A stretch of 64,000 nt of DNA from NCBI GenBank assembly GCA_965216915.1, contig CBDCGS010000009.1:186001-250000 (forward strand), in the 5' to 3' direction. A program made the translations under genes and the position numbers. This DNA comes from CBDCGS01 sp965216915 (GTDB taxonomy: Bacteria > Pseudomonadota > Alphaproteobacteria > UBA828). Every line of letters starts with the position of its first letter. Positions within the stretch are counted from its first letter, which is position 1. Below, in pieces: positions 51,383 through 59,733 of this stretch. The notes under the pieces are model-generated. The model searched no databases and was not told the origin of the DNA. It saw only the letters and a list, made by a program, of their open reading frames with translations.

Positions 51383-53059
51383 TTAAGTTCCGGCCTTGAT
51401 GAGGTCGGCGCCTTTTTCGGCGACCGCGACTGTGGGCGCCATGGTGTTGCCGGAAATGACGGCAGGAAACACCGATGCATCGATCACGCGCAAGCCATCG
51501 ATGCCACGGACGCGTAGGCTGGCCGGGTCGGTGACCGCCGCATCGCCGCTCCCCATCGCGCAAGTCGATGTTGGGTGATACATCGACATGCAATGTGACT
51601 TGATGTAGTCGCGTAGCTCGTCGTCCGTCTGCACGTCGCGGCCCGGTTCTTCTTCGACGCCGACATGGTCTTTGAACGCCGGCTGGTCGGTGATCTTTCG
51701 CATGATGTGAATGCCGCGGACCAGGTTCTGCATGTCGCGATCGTCGTGGCAGAAGTTGTGCTGGATGAGCGGCTGCTCGAACGGGTCGGCGGAGTGCAGG
51801 CCCACATGGCCGCGCGAATAAGGCCTAAGATCGGTCGCATGCATCGCCCAGCCATGGACAAAGAAGCTGTCTGCCGCCTGCGCCGAGGCGATCGTCGTGC
51901 AGAAGAACAGCTGCAGATCGGGCCGGTCGACATCGTCACGGGATTTGATGAATCCCCCCGCCTCGGCCGTGTTCGACGTGAACGCGCCACGCCGCCTGAA
52001 GATCCATTTGAGGACATGGCCGATATTCTTGTGCAACACCAGGGGTGATAGGCCATAGGTGATCCGCGTCGTCGACCGCTGCTTCACCCAGGTGTCGATG
52101 TGATCCTGCATGTTCTGACCGACGCCGGGAAGCTCGTGCCGCACCTCGATGCCATGCCTGACGAGCTCATGGCCCGGGCCAATGCCCGACAGCATCATGA
52201 TCTGTGGCGTGTTGAACGAGCCGGCGGCCATGATCACGTCTCGTTCGGCCGAGATGGTCTTGGTTTCGCCGACCCGATCGTATTCCACCCCGGTCACGCG
52301 TTTGCCGTCGAGGATCAGCCTGCGAACGCGCGCCTCGGTGATGAACTCGACATTGGGGCGGTTCATGCAACCAACCGCGTAGCCGGATTCCATCCCCCAG
52401 CGCTCGCCGCCTTTCTGCTGAAGCCAGTGGTAGCCGATCCCTTCCTGATCGGCGCCGTTGAAGTCCGGGTTGAGCCGGTAGCCAGCCTGTTTGCATGCTT
52501 CGAAATAGATCGCGCACATCGGGTTGGGATCGCGCGGCGGCGCCACGTTGTAGGGTCCGCCGGTCCCGTGATAGTCGAAATCGATCTGATCGCGCACCAG
52601 CCGTCCGTCGATCTTGAAGTTCGGCGTGCAGTCCGGATTGGTCGCGATCTCGAAGTTCTCCGACTTCTTGAAATATTGCAGCATTTCGTCGCGGCCCCAG
52701 CCCCTCGCGCCGAGCGCCTCCCAATGGTCGTAGTCCTCGTGCTGGCCACGAATGTAGATCATGCCGTTGATCATCGACGATCCGCCGACCGCCTTGCCGC
52801 GCGGCAGGTCGAGGGCATTGCCGCCGAGGCCCTGATTCCGCTCGCCCTTGTACATGTAGGTCATCTTCGGCCCGCCCAAGAAAGCCAGGTTGGGCATCAT
52901 GAACGCGACCATGCCGAGCGGCATGCGCACGATCGTCTTCTTGTGATTGCCCGCCTTGCCGTACTCGAGAACGGCCACGCTGACGTCGGGATCTTCGCTC
53001 AGACGGTAGGCGAGCACACAGCCGGCCACGCCGCCGCCCACGACCACATAGTCAACCAT
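51383..53059 (-). CDS. GMC-family flavoprotein oxidoreductase (choline dehydrogenase-like)
   Basis: 558 aa. FAD-binding VDYVVVGGGVAGCVLAYRLSED at the N terminus; GMC signatures 1 (LPRGKAVGGSSMINGMIYIRG) and 2 (AAGSFNTPQIMMLSGIGP); C-terminal active-site His-Asn pair in SMYHPTSTCAMG and FPAVISGNTMAPTVAVAE. It oxidises an alcohol with FAD; choline is only one of many possible substrates. AAAGGTGG lies before the ATG at 53059, and the GTG three codons earlier is part of that site. Confidence 0.9.
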   Translation of the reverse strand: MVDYVVVGGGVAGCVLAYRLSEDPDVSVAVLEYGKAGNHKKTIVRMPLGMVAFMMPNLAFLGGPKMTYMYKGERNQGLGGNALDLPRGKAVGGSSMINGMIYIRGQHEDYDHWEALGARGWGRDEMLQYFKKSENFEIATNPDCTPNFKIDGRLVRDQIDFDYHGTGGPYNVAPPRDPNPMCAIYFEACKQAGYRLNPDFNGADQEGIGYHWLQQKGGERWGMESGYAVGCMNRPNVEFITEARVRRLILDGKRVTGVEYDRVGETKTISAERDVIMAAGSFNTPQIMMLSGIGPGHELVRHGIEVRHELPGVGQNMQDHIDTWVKQRSTTRITYGLSPLVLHKNIGHVLKWIFRRRGAFTSNTAEAGGFIKSRDDVDRPDLQLFFCTTIASAQAADSFFVHGWAMHATDLRPYSRGHVGLHSADPFEQPLIQHNFCHDDRDMQNLVRGIHIMRKITDQPAFKDHVGVEEEPGRDVQTDDELRDYIKSHCMSMYHPTSTCAMGSGDAAVTDPASLRVRGIDGLRVIDASVFPAVISGNTMAPTVAVAEKGADLIKAGT

Positions 53060-53492
53060 GTCTGCCACCTTTCATCGCGCCGTACCGCGGATCCTTCCAC
53101 GGAGCCCGCCCGTCTGCCGAGAAGCACGGGCACACCGACTGTGCCCCGGTCAGCCCGTCGCTGTCATCCGTCCAATCGCAACGAACAAGGCTCAAGCTCC
53201 CGCACAATGAGGGGCCTGTCGCCTGTGGGCCTTTCAGGGTACGAGGGTGGGACCGTCCGTCTCGGACTTGGTCAACGGACAAGCCAAACCGCGCTCGCGG
53301 TCGTTTGGTGGAACGGTTTTCTTGGTGGATGGCTGCAACGGTCCGGGGCGTCCTGTCATTGAGCGCCAGAGCCGCGCGACGAGGATGTTGTCCATGCACG
53401 GTCCGCGGCCATCCGCGGAGATCGCGATGCCCGCATCCTCGAGTGCGCCGGTGAAGGCGCCGTTGGTGAACCGGCCCGTCCACCGTCAGAGA
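53060..53492. other. Gene-free interval with IS3-type relic
   Basis: 433 bp between the GMC oxidoreductase start and the end of the 53493-53969 gene. An IS3-family transposase fragment occupies 53351-53470 on the minus strand. I recognise nothing in the rest, although frames on both strands are open. Confidence 0.5.
53351..53470 (-). pseudogene. IS3-family transposase (orfB) relic
   Basis: Forty codons read FTNGAFTGALEDAGIAISAD then GRGPCMDNILVARLWRSM, matching the DDE-domain segment FTSxxFTxxLxxxGIxISMDGRGRxxDNxFVERLWRSLKYE of IS3-type transposases. The catalytic Glu of the conserved VERLWRS is replaced (VARLWRS). Both sides are lost, and no inverted repeats were found. Confidence 0.8.
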
Positions 53493-53969
53493 CTACCAAG
53501 CGAACGGCGTTCCGCGTACCGCACGCACCGAACGAAGTACGCGGTCCGCTTCGCGCCTCCGAGTGGGGCCGACACCGTTAGCGATCTGCAGCGCGACGAC
53601 GACTGGACCGTCATCAGTTTCGAGGCGCCGGCTGACCTCCTGCATGGGGGCCAGCCGTGGCAAACCCTGCATGTCGGGTCGCCGTATGCGCAACTCGATG
53701 GCGGAGGAGTACCAGACGGCATCCCCATCGACACGATCCTTGCTCGGCCGATTGTGCACGACGTAGCCACCGTCGGGTGTGCGCTCGATCTCGCCCCAAC
53801 CGGGCGGCACGCGTATGCGAAGAGGACCAAACTCGACGATCCGCCATCCGCGGGTCGCCCCGAGGCGTTCGCCGAGTGAGCGCCCCGACTGCAGGCACAG
53901 CGAGGCGGAGCAGGCTGCGCGTGCGATCGCGCGGACAAACCAGGAGGGTGATCCTGCCCGCGCCGTCAT
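53493..53969 (-). CDS. Hypothetical protein coupled to the sugar ABC transporter
   Basis: 158 aa. The ATG at 53969 overlaps the permease stop by 4 bp, so it is translationally coupled. Core: GWRIVEFGPLRIRVPPGWGEIERTPDGGYVVHNRPS, then DAVWYSSAIELRI and a C-terminal DRVLRSVRAV helix, a layout seen in small beta-barrel-like hypothetical proteins that have an RVPPGW start. A weak hydrophobic run (WFVRAIARAACSASLCL) could be a signal. The longer open frame to 54869 runs through the permease and is rejected. Function unknown. Confidence 0.6.
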   Translation of the reverse strand: MTARAGSPSWFVRAIARAACSASLCLQSGRSLGERLGATRGWRIVEFGPLRIRVPPGWGEIERTPDGGYVVHNRPSKDRVDGDAVWYSSAIELRIRRPDMQGLPRLAPMQEVSRRLETDDGPVVVALQIANGVGPTRRREADRVLRSVRAVRGTPFAW

Positions 53970-55189
53970 AGCCTTATGAGCGGCCGACCGCCTCGCTTGG
54001 ACACGGAATCGAGGTAGACCGCCAAGATGAGAACGCCGCCGCTCGTGATGCTCTGGTAGGCGCTCGGCACGTTCAGAAGAGAGAGCCCGTTGGAGAGGCT
54101 CTGCATTAAGAGCGCGCCGAGAAGCACGCCCGGAACGGTCCCGCTTCCGCCGTAAAGACTTGCTCCACCAATCACCACCGCGGCGATCGCGTTGAGCTCG
54201 AGAAACAAGCCGGCCTCGGGCGGCGCAGACCCGAGCCTCCCCACGAAGAGCATGGCAGCGAGAGCCGTCAAGGTGCCGATCAGGACATAGCCGAGGAGGA
54301 GCTGCCGACCGACCCGGATGCCCGCCACCCGACTGGCGGTGCGGTTGCCGCCGACGGCATAGACGTGCCGGCCCCATCCGGTGTTGTTCAGCAACCAAGC
54401 GAGCAACACGGCGACGAACAAGGTAATCGCCACCGGCACCGGCAGCCCGCGGTACGAGACCGCGGCCCAAGTGAGCGCGGCCATGACCGCCAAGCCCGAC
54501 AAGCATGCGGTCAACACTTTGCGCCGCGTGGCCTGGTCGGCACCCCTCAGGCGCAACAGGTAGGATAACGCAACGGCGAACCCCAGCGCGAGGTAGGCCC
54601 AAAGCCACGGCCCCGTCAGGAACGCTTCGCCCATGAAGCGAATCTCGTCGCCGATGCCCGAGATCGTTCGTCCGCCCGACAGGGCGAGTGAAATGCCGCG
54701 AAACATGAGAAGACCGCCGAGCGTCGCGACAAAGGCCGGGATGCCGAGGCGCGAAACCCAGAGTCCGTTCCAAACGCCGATCAGGGCTCCCAGGGCGAGC
54801 GCGACGACGATGGTCACTCCGGGCGGCATGGTTCCGGAGTATTCCAGGAGCGCAATAACCGTCGCGCATAGACCGAGGAGTGAGCCGACCGAGAGGTCGA
54901 TCTCGCCCTGCGCTATCACGACCAGCATGCCCAAGGCGACGACGGCGGTTACCGAGGTCTGGCGCATCAGGTTGACGATGTTCCTGTCGCTGAGGAACAC
55001 GCTGTCGGTCGTGATGAAAAAAATCAGCCAGATGATGGCGATGGCCAAAATCAGGCCGGGTGCCGAGCGCGCCTGCGCTAAAATGTTCCGAGCCCGCGAC
55101 TGACCGCGCTGCTCACGCTCGACCGTCTCGGCCCTGTGTGCGGTGTCGGGACCGTCAGCGCCGCCTTGCTTTCCTGGGTCCGATGTCAA
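53966..55189 (-). CDS. Sugar ABC transporter permease (XylH-like)
   Basis: 407 aa with about ten hydrophobic segments, of the BPD_transp_2 class (IAQGEIDLSVGSLLGLCATV is the family's signature stretch). Its length and the extra middle segment (LLRLRGADQATRRKVLTACL) are typical of XylH proteins. It overlaps the ATPase gene by 4 bp. It would form the membrane channel for a pentose or related sugar. The N-terminal ~35 residues are charged and cytoplasmic. Confidence 0.88.
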   Translation of the reverse strand: MTSDPGKQGGADGPDTAHRAETVEREQRGQSRARNILAQARSAPGLILAIAIIWLIFFITTDSVFLSDRNIVNLMRQTSVTAVVALGMLVVIAQGEIDLSVGSLLGLCATVIALLEYSGTMPPGVTIVVALALGALIGVWNGLWVSRLGIPAFVATLGGLLMFRGISLALSGGRTISGIGDEIRFMGEAFLTGPWLWAYLALGFAVALSYLLRLRGADQATRRKVLTACLSGLAVMAALTWAAVSYRGLPVPVAITLFVAVLLAWLLNNTGWGRHVYAVGGNRTASRVAGIRVGRQLLLGYVLIGTLTALAAMLFVGRLGSAPPEAGLFLELNAIAAVVIGGASLYGGSGTVPGVLLGALLMQSLSNGLSLLNVPSAYQSITSGGVLILAVYLDSVSKRGGRPLIRL

Positions 55190-56772
55190 CGCTCGACCTC
55201 CCCGCCGGCGGCCAGTGCCAACAGTCCGTGCCGGTCAGTCTCGGACGCGTTGAGCAGAGCCACTTGCCGGCCGTCACGCATCACCAGTATGCGGTGGGCG
55301 AGGCCGAGCAGCTCCTCTTCTTCGTGCGTGCTCACGATCACCGCGGCGCCCCGCGCGGCAATGGTTCCGATCCAGCGGTAGACGTCTCTCTTGGCGCCGA
55401 CGTCAATCCCTCGGGTCGGCTCGTCGAGCAGCAAGACCCCCGGCGCATTGATCATCGCGCGCGACAAGAGAACTTTCTGTTGATTGCCGCCGCTCAAGGA
55501 AGACATCGTCTGCCCTGGCCCTTCGGTTCGGATGCCCAACTCGTCGATCATGCTCTTGCAGATCGCGCGGATCTTGTCGTGGTTGAGGGCCATTCCGCTT
55601 CGCTTTAGATCCGGCCGGTGATAGCCGAGCATCATGTTCTCTTCCACGGAGAGTTGGGGCACGAGGCCCTCGTCCTGCCGGTCCGACGTGACAAATGCCA
55701 GGCCTCGGCGGATAGCAGCCGCGGGACCATCAAACCGAACCCGCTCGTCGCCGAGCCATGTTTCGCCCCTGCAGCCGCCGCCGTAGAGACCGTAGATTGA
55801 AGAGAGTAGCTCGGTCTTGCCCGCACCCAACGGACCGAAAACGCCGAGAACTTCACCCTTGCTCACTTCGATATTGATCGGACCCACTCCGATCGGGCAC
55901 AGATCGGACTTCGGGACCCGCCATTCCTCCAGTCTAATGGCGGTCGCGGCGTCCTTCGTTCCGCTTCGGTCGGTCGTGGGCCGCACGGTTGCCGAGCCGC
56001 TGACGGTCTCCCCGAGCATCGCGCTCAAGACCGACGAATGGTCGTGGTTCTCGCGCGGCGCGTCCAGGCAGATACACCCATCTCGCAGCACCACGATCCT
56101 GTCGCATACCGACAGAACCTCGTCCAATCGGTGGGAGATGAAGACGATACCGGCTCCACGACTGGCAAGCTCCCTCATGCGGTTCAGGAGGATTCTGACT
56201 TCGTCGATACCGAGGGCGGCCGTTGACTCATCGAAGACGAACAGCTTGCTGCCGCGCACCAATGCCCGCGCGATCTCGATCATCTCCTCGAGAGCGATGC
56301 CTCCGCTGTCGGCGAGCCGCGCTCGCGTATCCGCAGTGACACCAAGCTGCCGTAGAGCCGTCGCCGCTTGGTCGTGCAGGGCATTCCAATCGATGATCCC
56401 GCGCCGCTTCGGCTCCACGGTGAGCATGACATTCTCGCCGATGCTCAGATCGCGAACGGCCGCGCCTTCCTGGTGAATCAACACCACGCCCCGACGATGG
56501 GCGTCCCGCGCGTCGCGGAACTGCATTCGGTCGCCGCCGAACCTCAGCACACCGTCATACGAGCCATAGGGCAATTCGCCAACGAACACCCGGCCGAGCG
56601 TGCTCTTGCCGGCACCATTGGCGCCGACGAGCCCGATAATCTCTCCCGGCCGGATCGACAGCGAGACACCGCCCAGGGCCCGATTGCTGCCAAAGTCGAC
56701 GACGATGTCCTCGCACTCAAGCAGTGGGGTCGGGTCCGGCAGCTCACCCCGGCCTCCTCCGAGATCAGTCAC
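55186..56772 (-). CDS. Sugar ABC transporter ATPase, two domains (XylG/RbsA-like)
   Basis: 528 aa, two fused nucleotide-binding domains. Domain 1: Walker A GANGAGKST, signature-like ADSGGIALEEMIEIARALVRG, Walker B LFVFDESTAALG. Domain 2: degenerate Walker A GPLGAGKTE, SSLSGGNQQKVLLSRAM and VLLLDEPTRGIDVG. The pattern is usual for ribose/xylose/galactose importers. The binding-protein gene lies 63 bp upstream on the same strand. Confidence 0.9.
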   Translation of the reverse strand: MTDLGGGRGELPDPTPLLECEDIVVDFGSNRALGGVSLSIRPGEIIGLVGANGAGKSTLGRVFVGELPYGSYDGVLRFGGDRMQFRDARDAHRRGVVLIHQEGAAVRDLSIGENVMLTVEPKRRGIIDWNALHDQAATALRQLGVTADTRARLADSGGIALEEMIEIARALVRGSKLFVFDESTAALGIDEVRILLNRMRELASRGAGIVFISHRLDEVLSVCDRIVVLRDGCICLDAPRENHDHSSVLSAMLGETVSGSATVRPTTDRSGTKDAATAIRLEEWRVPKSDLCPIGVGPINIEVSKGEVLGVFGPLGAGKTELLSSIYGLYGGGCRGETWLGDERVRFDGPAAAIRRGLAFVTSDRQDEGLVPQLSVEENMMLGYHRPDLKRSGMALNHDKIRAICKSMIDELGIRTEGPGQTMSSLSGGNQQKVLLSRAMINAPGVLLLDEPTRGIDVGAKRDVYRWIGTIAARGAAVIVSTHEEEELLGLAHRILVMRDGRQVALLNASETDRHGLLALAAGGEVER

Positions 56773-56834
56773 CGACTGGTCCAGCTAGAAACCCGCAAAT
56801 GGCTCGGCGATGCTGAGCTTAGGATGCCGACGGA

Positions 56835-57917
56835 TCAAAGGCCAACGTCACTTGGATCGAGCCAGTCGGTGAGTCTTAGGAACTCAGCCAGTGTGTCTTT
56901 GGTTACGCCGCGCGATTGGATGCGCATGCCTGGTATATCGACACCATCGACGGTCTCGACATCGTTTGAGGGTGGTGTCTCCCCGCGCGCGAGCGCGTGT
57001 GCCGCATCGGCTGCCGATGCGCCCATCTGGATGAGATCGGTCCACGCGCTCATGTTGATGCGGCCGTTCACGATCTCGCGCGCGACCTCTGGGAAGACGT
57101 CCTCCCCACACAACCAGACCTTGCCGTCGAGGCCCTGCTCCTCCAAGGCCTGCAGCGAGCCCAGCGCGAGGCCATCCTCGTTGGCGACGACCGCCTTGAG
57201 ATCGTTGTCGGTCCGGGTGAGCGCGTTCTCGATCTGGTTGAGCGCGCCCTCCGCGCGCCACGCATCGTGCCATTCATGCGAAACGATATTGATCTCGCCG
57301 GAATCGATGTGTGGTTGCAGGACGCGCAACGCGCCTTCGGTTTTCTGACGCGCCACATCGACGCCCTCAGGGCCGCTCACGATCGCCCAATTGCCGAACT
57401 CGGCTTCCTTGAGCGCGCGCTGGGCCTGAATCTCACCCACGAGGTAGTTGTTGCGCGCGCACCAGAAATCGAGTTCCGGTGTCGGAACAACATAGTTGTA
57501 GGAAATGATGGGGATCCCCGTGTCACGCTTCACACGCTCCACCAAGGCGACGGCGGCGTCGACGTTGACCGGCAGAAGCACCAGCGCCTGAATGCCTTGG
57601 GCGAGCATCGCCTCGACTTGTGTTTCCTGCTTGGTGATATCTTCCTGCGCGCCCTGGATTACATACTTCAAGCCGAGCTCATCGGCGCGGGTCTCGAAAT
57701 AGCGGCGATCATGCTCCCATCGAAAGTGCTCAAAGCTGGTGAAACTGAAGCCAACGAGAACCTCTTCCGACTTCGCCTTTGACGGGCGAAACGCCGCCAA
57801 GCCAGAACCCAGCAAAGCAGTAGCCGTGCCAAGCTTGGCTGTACCTTTCAGAAAACTTCGCCGACCGATGGCATTGCTGTTCGATCCTTGCGACAAATCC
57901 TCATGTTTCTTGCTCAT
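56835..57917 (-). CDS. Sugar ABC transporter substrate-binding protein (XylF/RbsB-like)
   Basis: 360 aa. A Tat-like signal (IGRRSFLKGTAKLGTATALLG) precedes a periplasmic-binding-protein type 1 fold: ALVLLPVNVDAAVALVERVK, IPIISYNYVVP, GPEGVDVARQKTEGALRVL and WTDLIQMGASAADAAHAL are in the right order. GGGGAGG lies 5 bp before the ATG at 57917, deciding against the 58031 frame. It heads the binding protein-ATPase-permease operon and faces a GntR regulator. Confidence 0.88.
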   Translation of the reverse strand: MSKKHEDLSQGSNSNAIGRRSFLKGTAKLGTATALLGSGLAAFRPSKAKSEEVLVGFSFTSFEHFRWEHDRRYFETRADELGLKYVIQGAQEDITKQETQVEAMLAQGIQALVLLPVNVDAAVALVERVKRDTGIPIISYNYVVPTPELDFWCARNNYLVGEIQAQRALKEAEFGNWAIVSGPEGVDVARQKTEGALRVLQPHIDSGEINIVSHEWHDAWRAEGALNQIENALTRTDNDLKAVVANEDGLALGSLQALEEQGLDGKVWLCGEDVFPEVAREIVNGRINMSAWTDLIQMGASAADAAHALARGETPPSNDVETVDGVDIPGMRIQSRGVTKDTLAEFLRLTDWLDPSDVGL

Positions 57918-58021
57918 CCTGGCCTCCCCTTGATTTGTCGAGCGTCTATGGCGGACCGGCCGCCTACCGCGCTTTTTGGATGATTGACCAAACCAGTCGT
58001 GACCTAAATACTGTCTCATGT

Positions 58022-58033
58022 ATGTGATCACAT
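58022..58033. promoter_or_regulatory. Palindrome in the divergent gntR / transporter promoter region
   Basis: ATGTGATCACAT, a perfect 12-bp dyad in the 322-bp gap (57918-58239) between the divergent binding-protein and GntR genes. No gene was seen in that gap. It is a reasonable operator candidate for the adjacent GntR-FCD regulator, though CRP-type proteins also like TGTGA...TCACA. Confidence 0.45.
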
Positions 58034-58239
58034 GTCATCCAAAACCTCGGTGCCCTTGAATTGCCGGATTCGGGAAACTTGAAATGGGGGAACGCACCGG
58101 GGTAGAACCCCATCACCCCTGGCTATTCGTTGAACAATTGATCGACGCTGGGCGCGACAACACGCCCGTGCGTGCTTGGTGAAGAGCACGCACGCGTCGA
58201 TGAGATTGGCTCGGTCGAAGCTGGATTGGTCGGATCCGG

Positions 58240-58950
58240 ATGGGCATTGGTGCGGATGTGATAAGCAATAAGGGCAAGATGAGCCTTGCTCCTGTCCACA
58301 ATGTGACGCTGCATGAGCGGGCCTACCTAAGAATTAGGCAGGGCCTGATCTCAGGCTATTTCGAGAGCGGACAGCAGCTGACAATCCGGGCGCTGGCGGC
58401 GGACCTCGGGACCAGCGAGACCCCCATTCGTGAGGCGGTTCGGCGACTCATCACGGAGGGAGCGCTTGAGGGGGTGCCTAACAAATCGATCCGCGTCCCC
58501 GTGCTCACGCCGGCGATGTGGGAAGACGTGCGGTCGGTTCGGTGCGTGCTGGAAGGGCACGCTGTCGCAATAGCCGTGACCAAACTCACGACTGCAAACT
58601 TGGAGGAGCTGGCTCAGCTGAATCGAGGCATGAAAACGGCGATCGACGATGGTGAGATTGGCCTATTTTACCAACTCAATCGTGAATTTCACTCGATCAT
58701 CTACGAATCAACGGAATCGCCCTTACTGTGCTCTATTCTGGACTCGCTTTGGCTAAAATCCGGACCCGTGCTCGCGGAACGATTTATCCACGGTGTCGGC
58801 CTGCGCAACGCCGTTGAATGCCACGATAGAGCCATCGCGGCTTTTCGAGTGGCCGATGTCGACGGGGCGCGCTGCGCAATCCAGGACGACATCAACGATG
58901 CCGCAAAGGGCGTAATCGCATCGATGACGGACGTGACACCGTCGGGATAA
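58240..58950 (+). CDS. GntR-family transcriptional regulator (FCD type)
   Basis: 236 aa. N-terminal winged helix: LISGYFESGQQLTIRALAAD then LGTSETPIREAVRRLITEG, followed by the all-helical FCD ligand domain (VRCVLEGHAVAIA, LNREFHSIIYEST, CHDRAIAAFRVADVDGA). The metal-binding Asp/His residues of FCD are present in part (R-E-F-H; E-C-H-D). It probably represses the divergent sugar transporter operon. The start is either 58240 or the Met at 58279, which has AAGGG nearby; the longer is given. Confidence 0.88.
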   Translation: MGIGADVISNKGKMSLAPVHNVTLHERAYLRIRQGLISGYFESGQQLTIRALAADLGTSETPIREAVRRLITEGALEGVPNKSIRVPVLTPAMWEDVRSVRCVLEGHAVAIAVTKLTTANLEELAQLNRGMKTAIDDGEIGLFYQLNREFHSIIYESTESPLLCSILDSLWLKSGPVLAERFIHGVGLRNAVECHDRAIAAFRVADVDGARCAIQDDINDAAKGVIASMTDVTPSG

Positions 58951-59328
58951 TCACGAAGGGCTCGCGCCGGATCGCCGACGTCGCGCTAACGACCAGGTGA
59001 CGGCGCAAATGCCCGTTGCCTATCTCGGGATATTCGCCCGGGGCGCTCGCTTACCACCGGATGAGTTCTGACGCGGGACCAGGCCTAGAAAGGCGTATGC
59101 GTCCGGTGAATGCCGCCTGGACTGATGCGGGGTTTTTCTGCGGAGACCTAAAACCCGGGCGTGCGTGGTTCGATCAGGCAGGGTAGGCACCGCCGACGAT
59201 TCCATCGAGGCCACCCGACCCTTCTAGGAGTGCGGGATTTTGATGCAATGTAGCTTCAAGCGTGCGCGTTCCGGTCCTTTTCGCTTGAAACGCTGGGCGG
59301 CGCCGTGTCCCCCTAACGTGCTAATTCA
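58951..59328. other. Gene-free interval with IS110-type relic
   Basis: 378 bp after the GntR gene. On the minus strand at about 58965-59100 is a transposase relic; the rest contains nothing I recognise. Confidence 0.5.
58965..59100 (-). pseudogene. IS110/IS116/IS902 transposase C-terminal relic
   Basis: The minus strand reads AFLGLVPRQNSSGGK and, after a frameshift, IGNGHLRRHLVVSATSAI. Together these match the conserved FAAxLGLTPRQNSSGGKERLGRISKxGDRYLRRLLVxGA region of IS110-type transposases. No other part of the element remains. Confidence 0.75.
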
Positions 59329-59694
59329 ATGGGAGCAGAAGCTATACCGTCGTTTAGGACACTGGGAATCGTGATGGCGGCCGCTTTCATGGTGATTTGT
59401 GGCTCGGTCAACAAATCACAAGCGCTGCCCGTTGTTGACATGGGTGAGTTGGTCGGTGCCACTGACGTCGTCGTCCCCGGCGTGGGCACGTTCGACGTCT
59501 CGTTCATGGACGGGACGTGTATCGCCCTATACGGCGGTTGCGCCGAATTGGCAGATTTCCCTTTCCCCAATTCGATTGTGGATGCCCGAGCCGCCCTTCA
59601 AGCATTGTTAGATCAGGTGTTCCTCGACTGCGGGAACTTTCGGGGCTCACAGCACCAGCCTTGCCGAACTATCGCCTCACGACGCGCGCAATAA
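59329..59694 (+). CDS. Small secreted protein, possibly truncated
   Basis: 121 aa. Signal-like start (LGIVMAAAFMVICGSV) and a mature part GVGTFDVSFMDGTCIALYGG then CAELADFPFPNSIVDARAAL. This resembles exported proteins that, in complete form, continue for 100+ residues and end in a PEP-CTERM sorting tail. Here the reading after QALLDQVFLD changes character and stops, suggesting a frameshift or truncation. Start at the only good ATG; no strong ribosome-binding site. Confidence in function is low. Confidence 0.5.
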   Translation: MGAEAIPSFRTLGIVMAAAFMVICGSVNKSQALPVVDMGELVGATDVVVPGVGTFDVSFMDGTCIALYGGCAELADFPFPNSIVDARAALQALLDQVFLDCGNFRGSQHQPCRTIASRRAQ

Positions 59695-59733
59695 CCTGTT
59701 GCTCAGTCCCGGGCGTGACGAGCTCGCATTGAG

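Noticed and set aside
53970..54869. Long upstream extension of the 53493 gene (458-codon frame)
   Set aside because: Runs through the permease gene in another frame; the coupled ATG at 53969 is the natural start.
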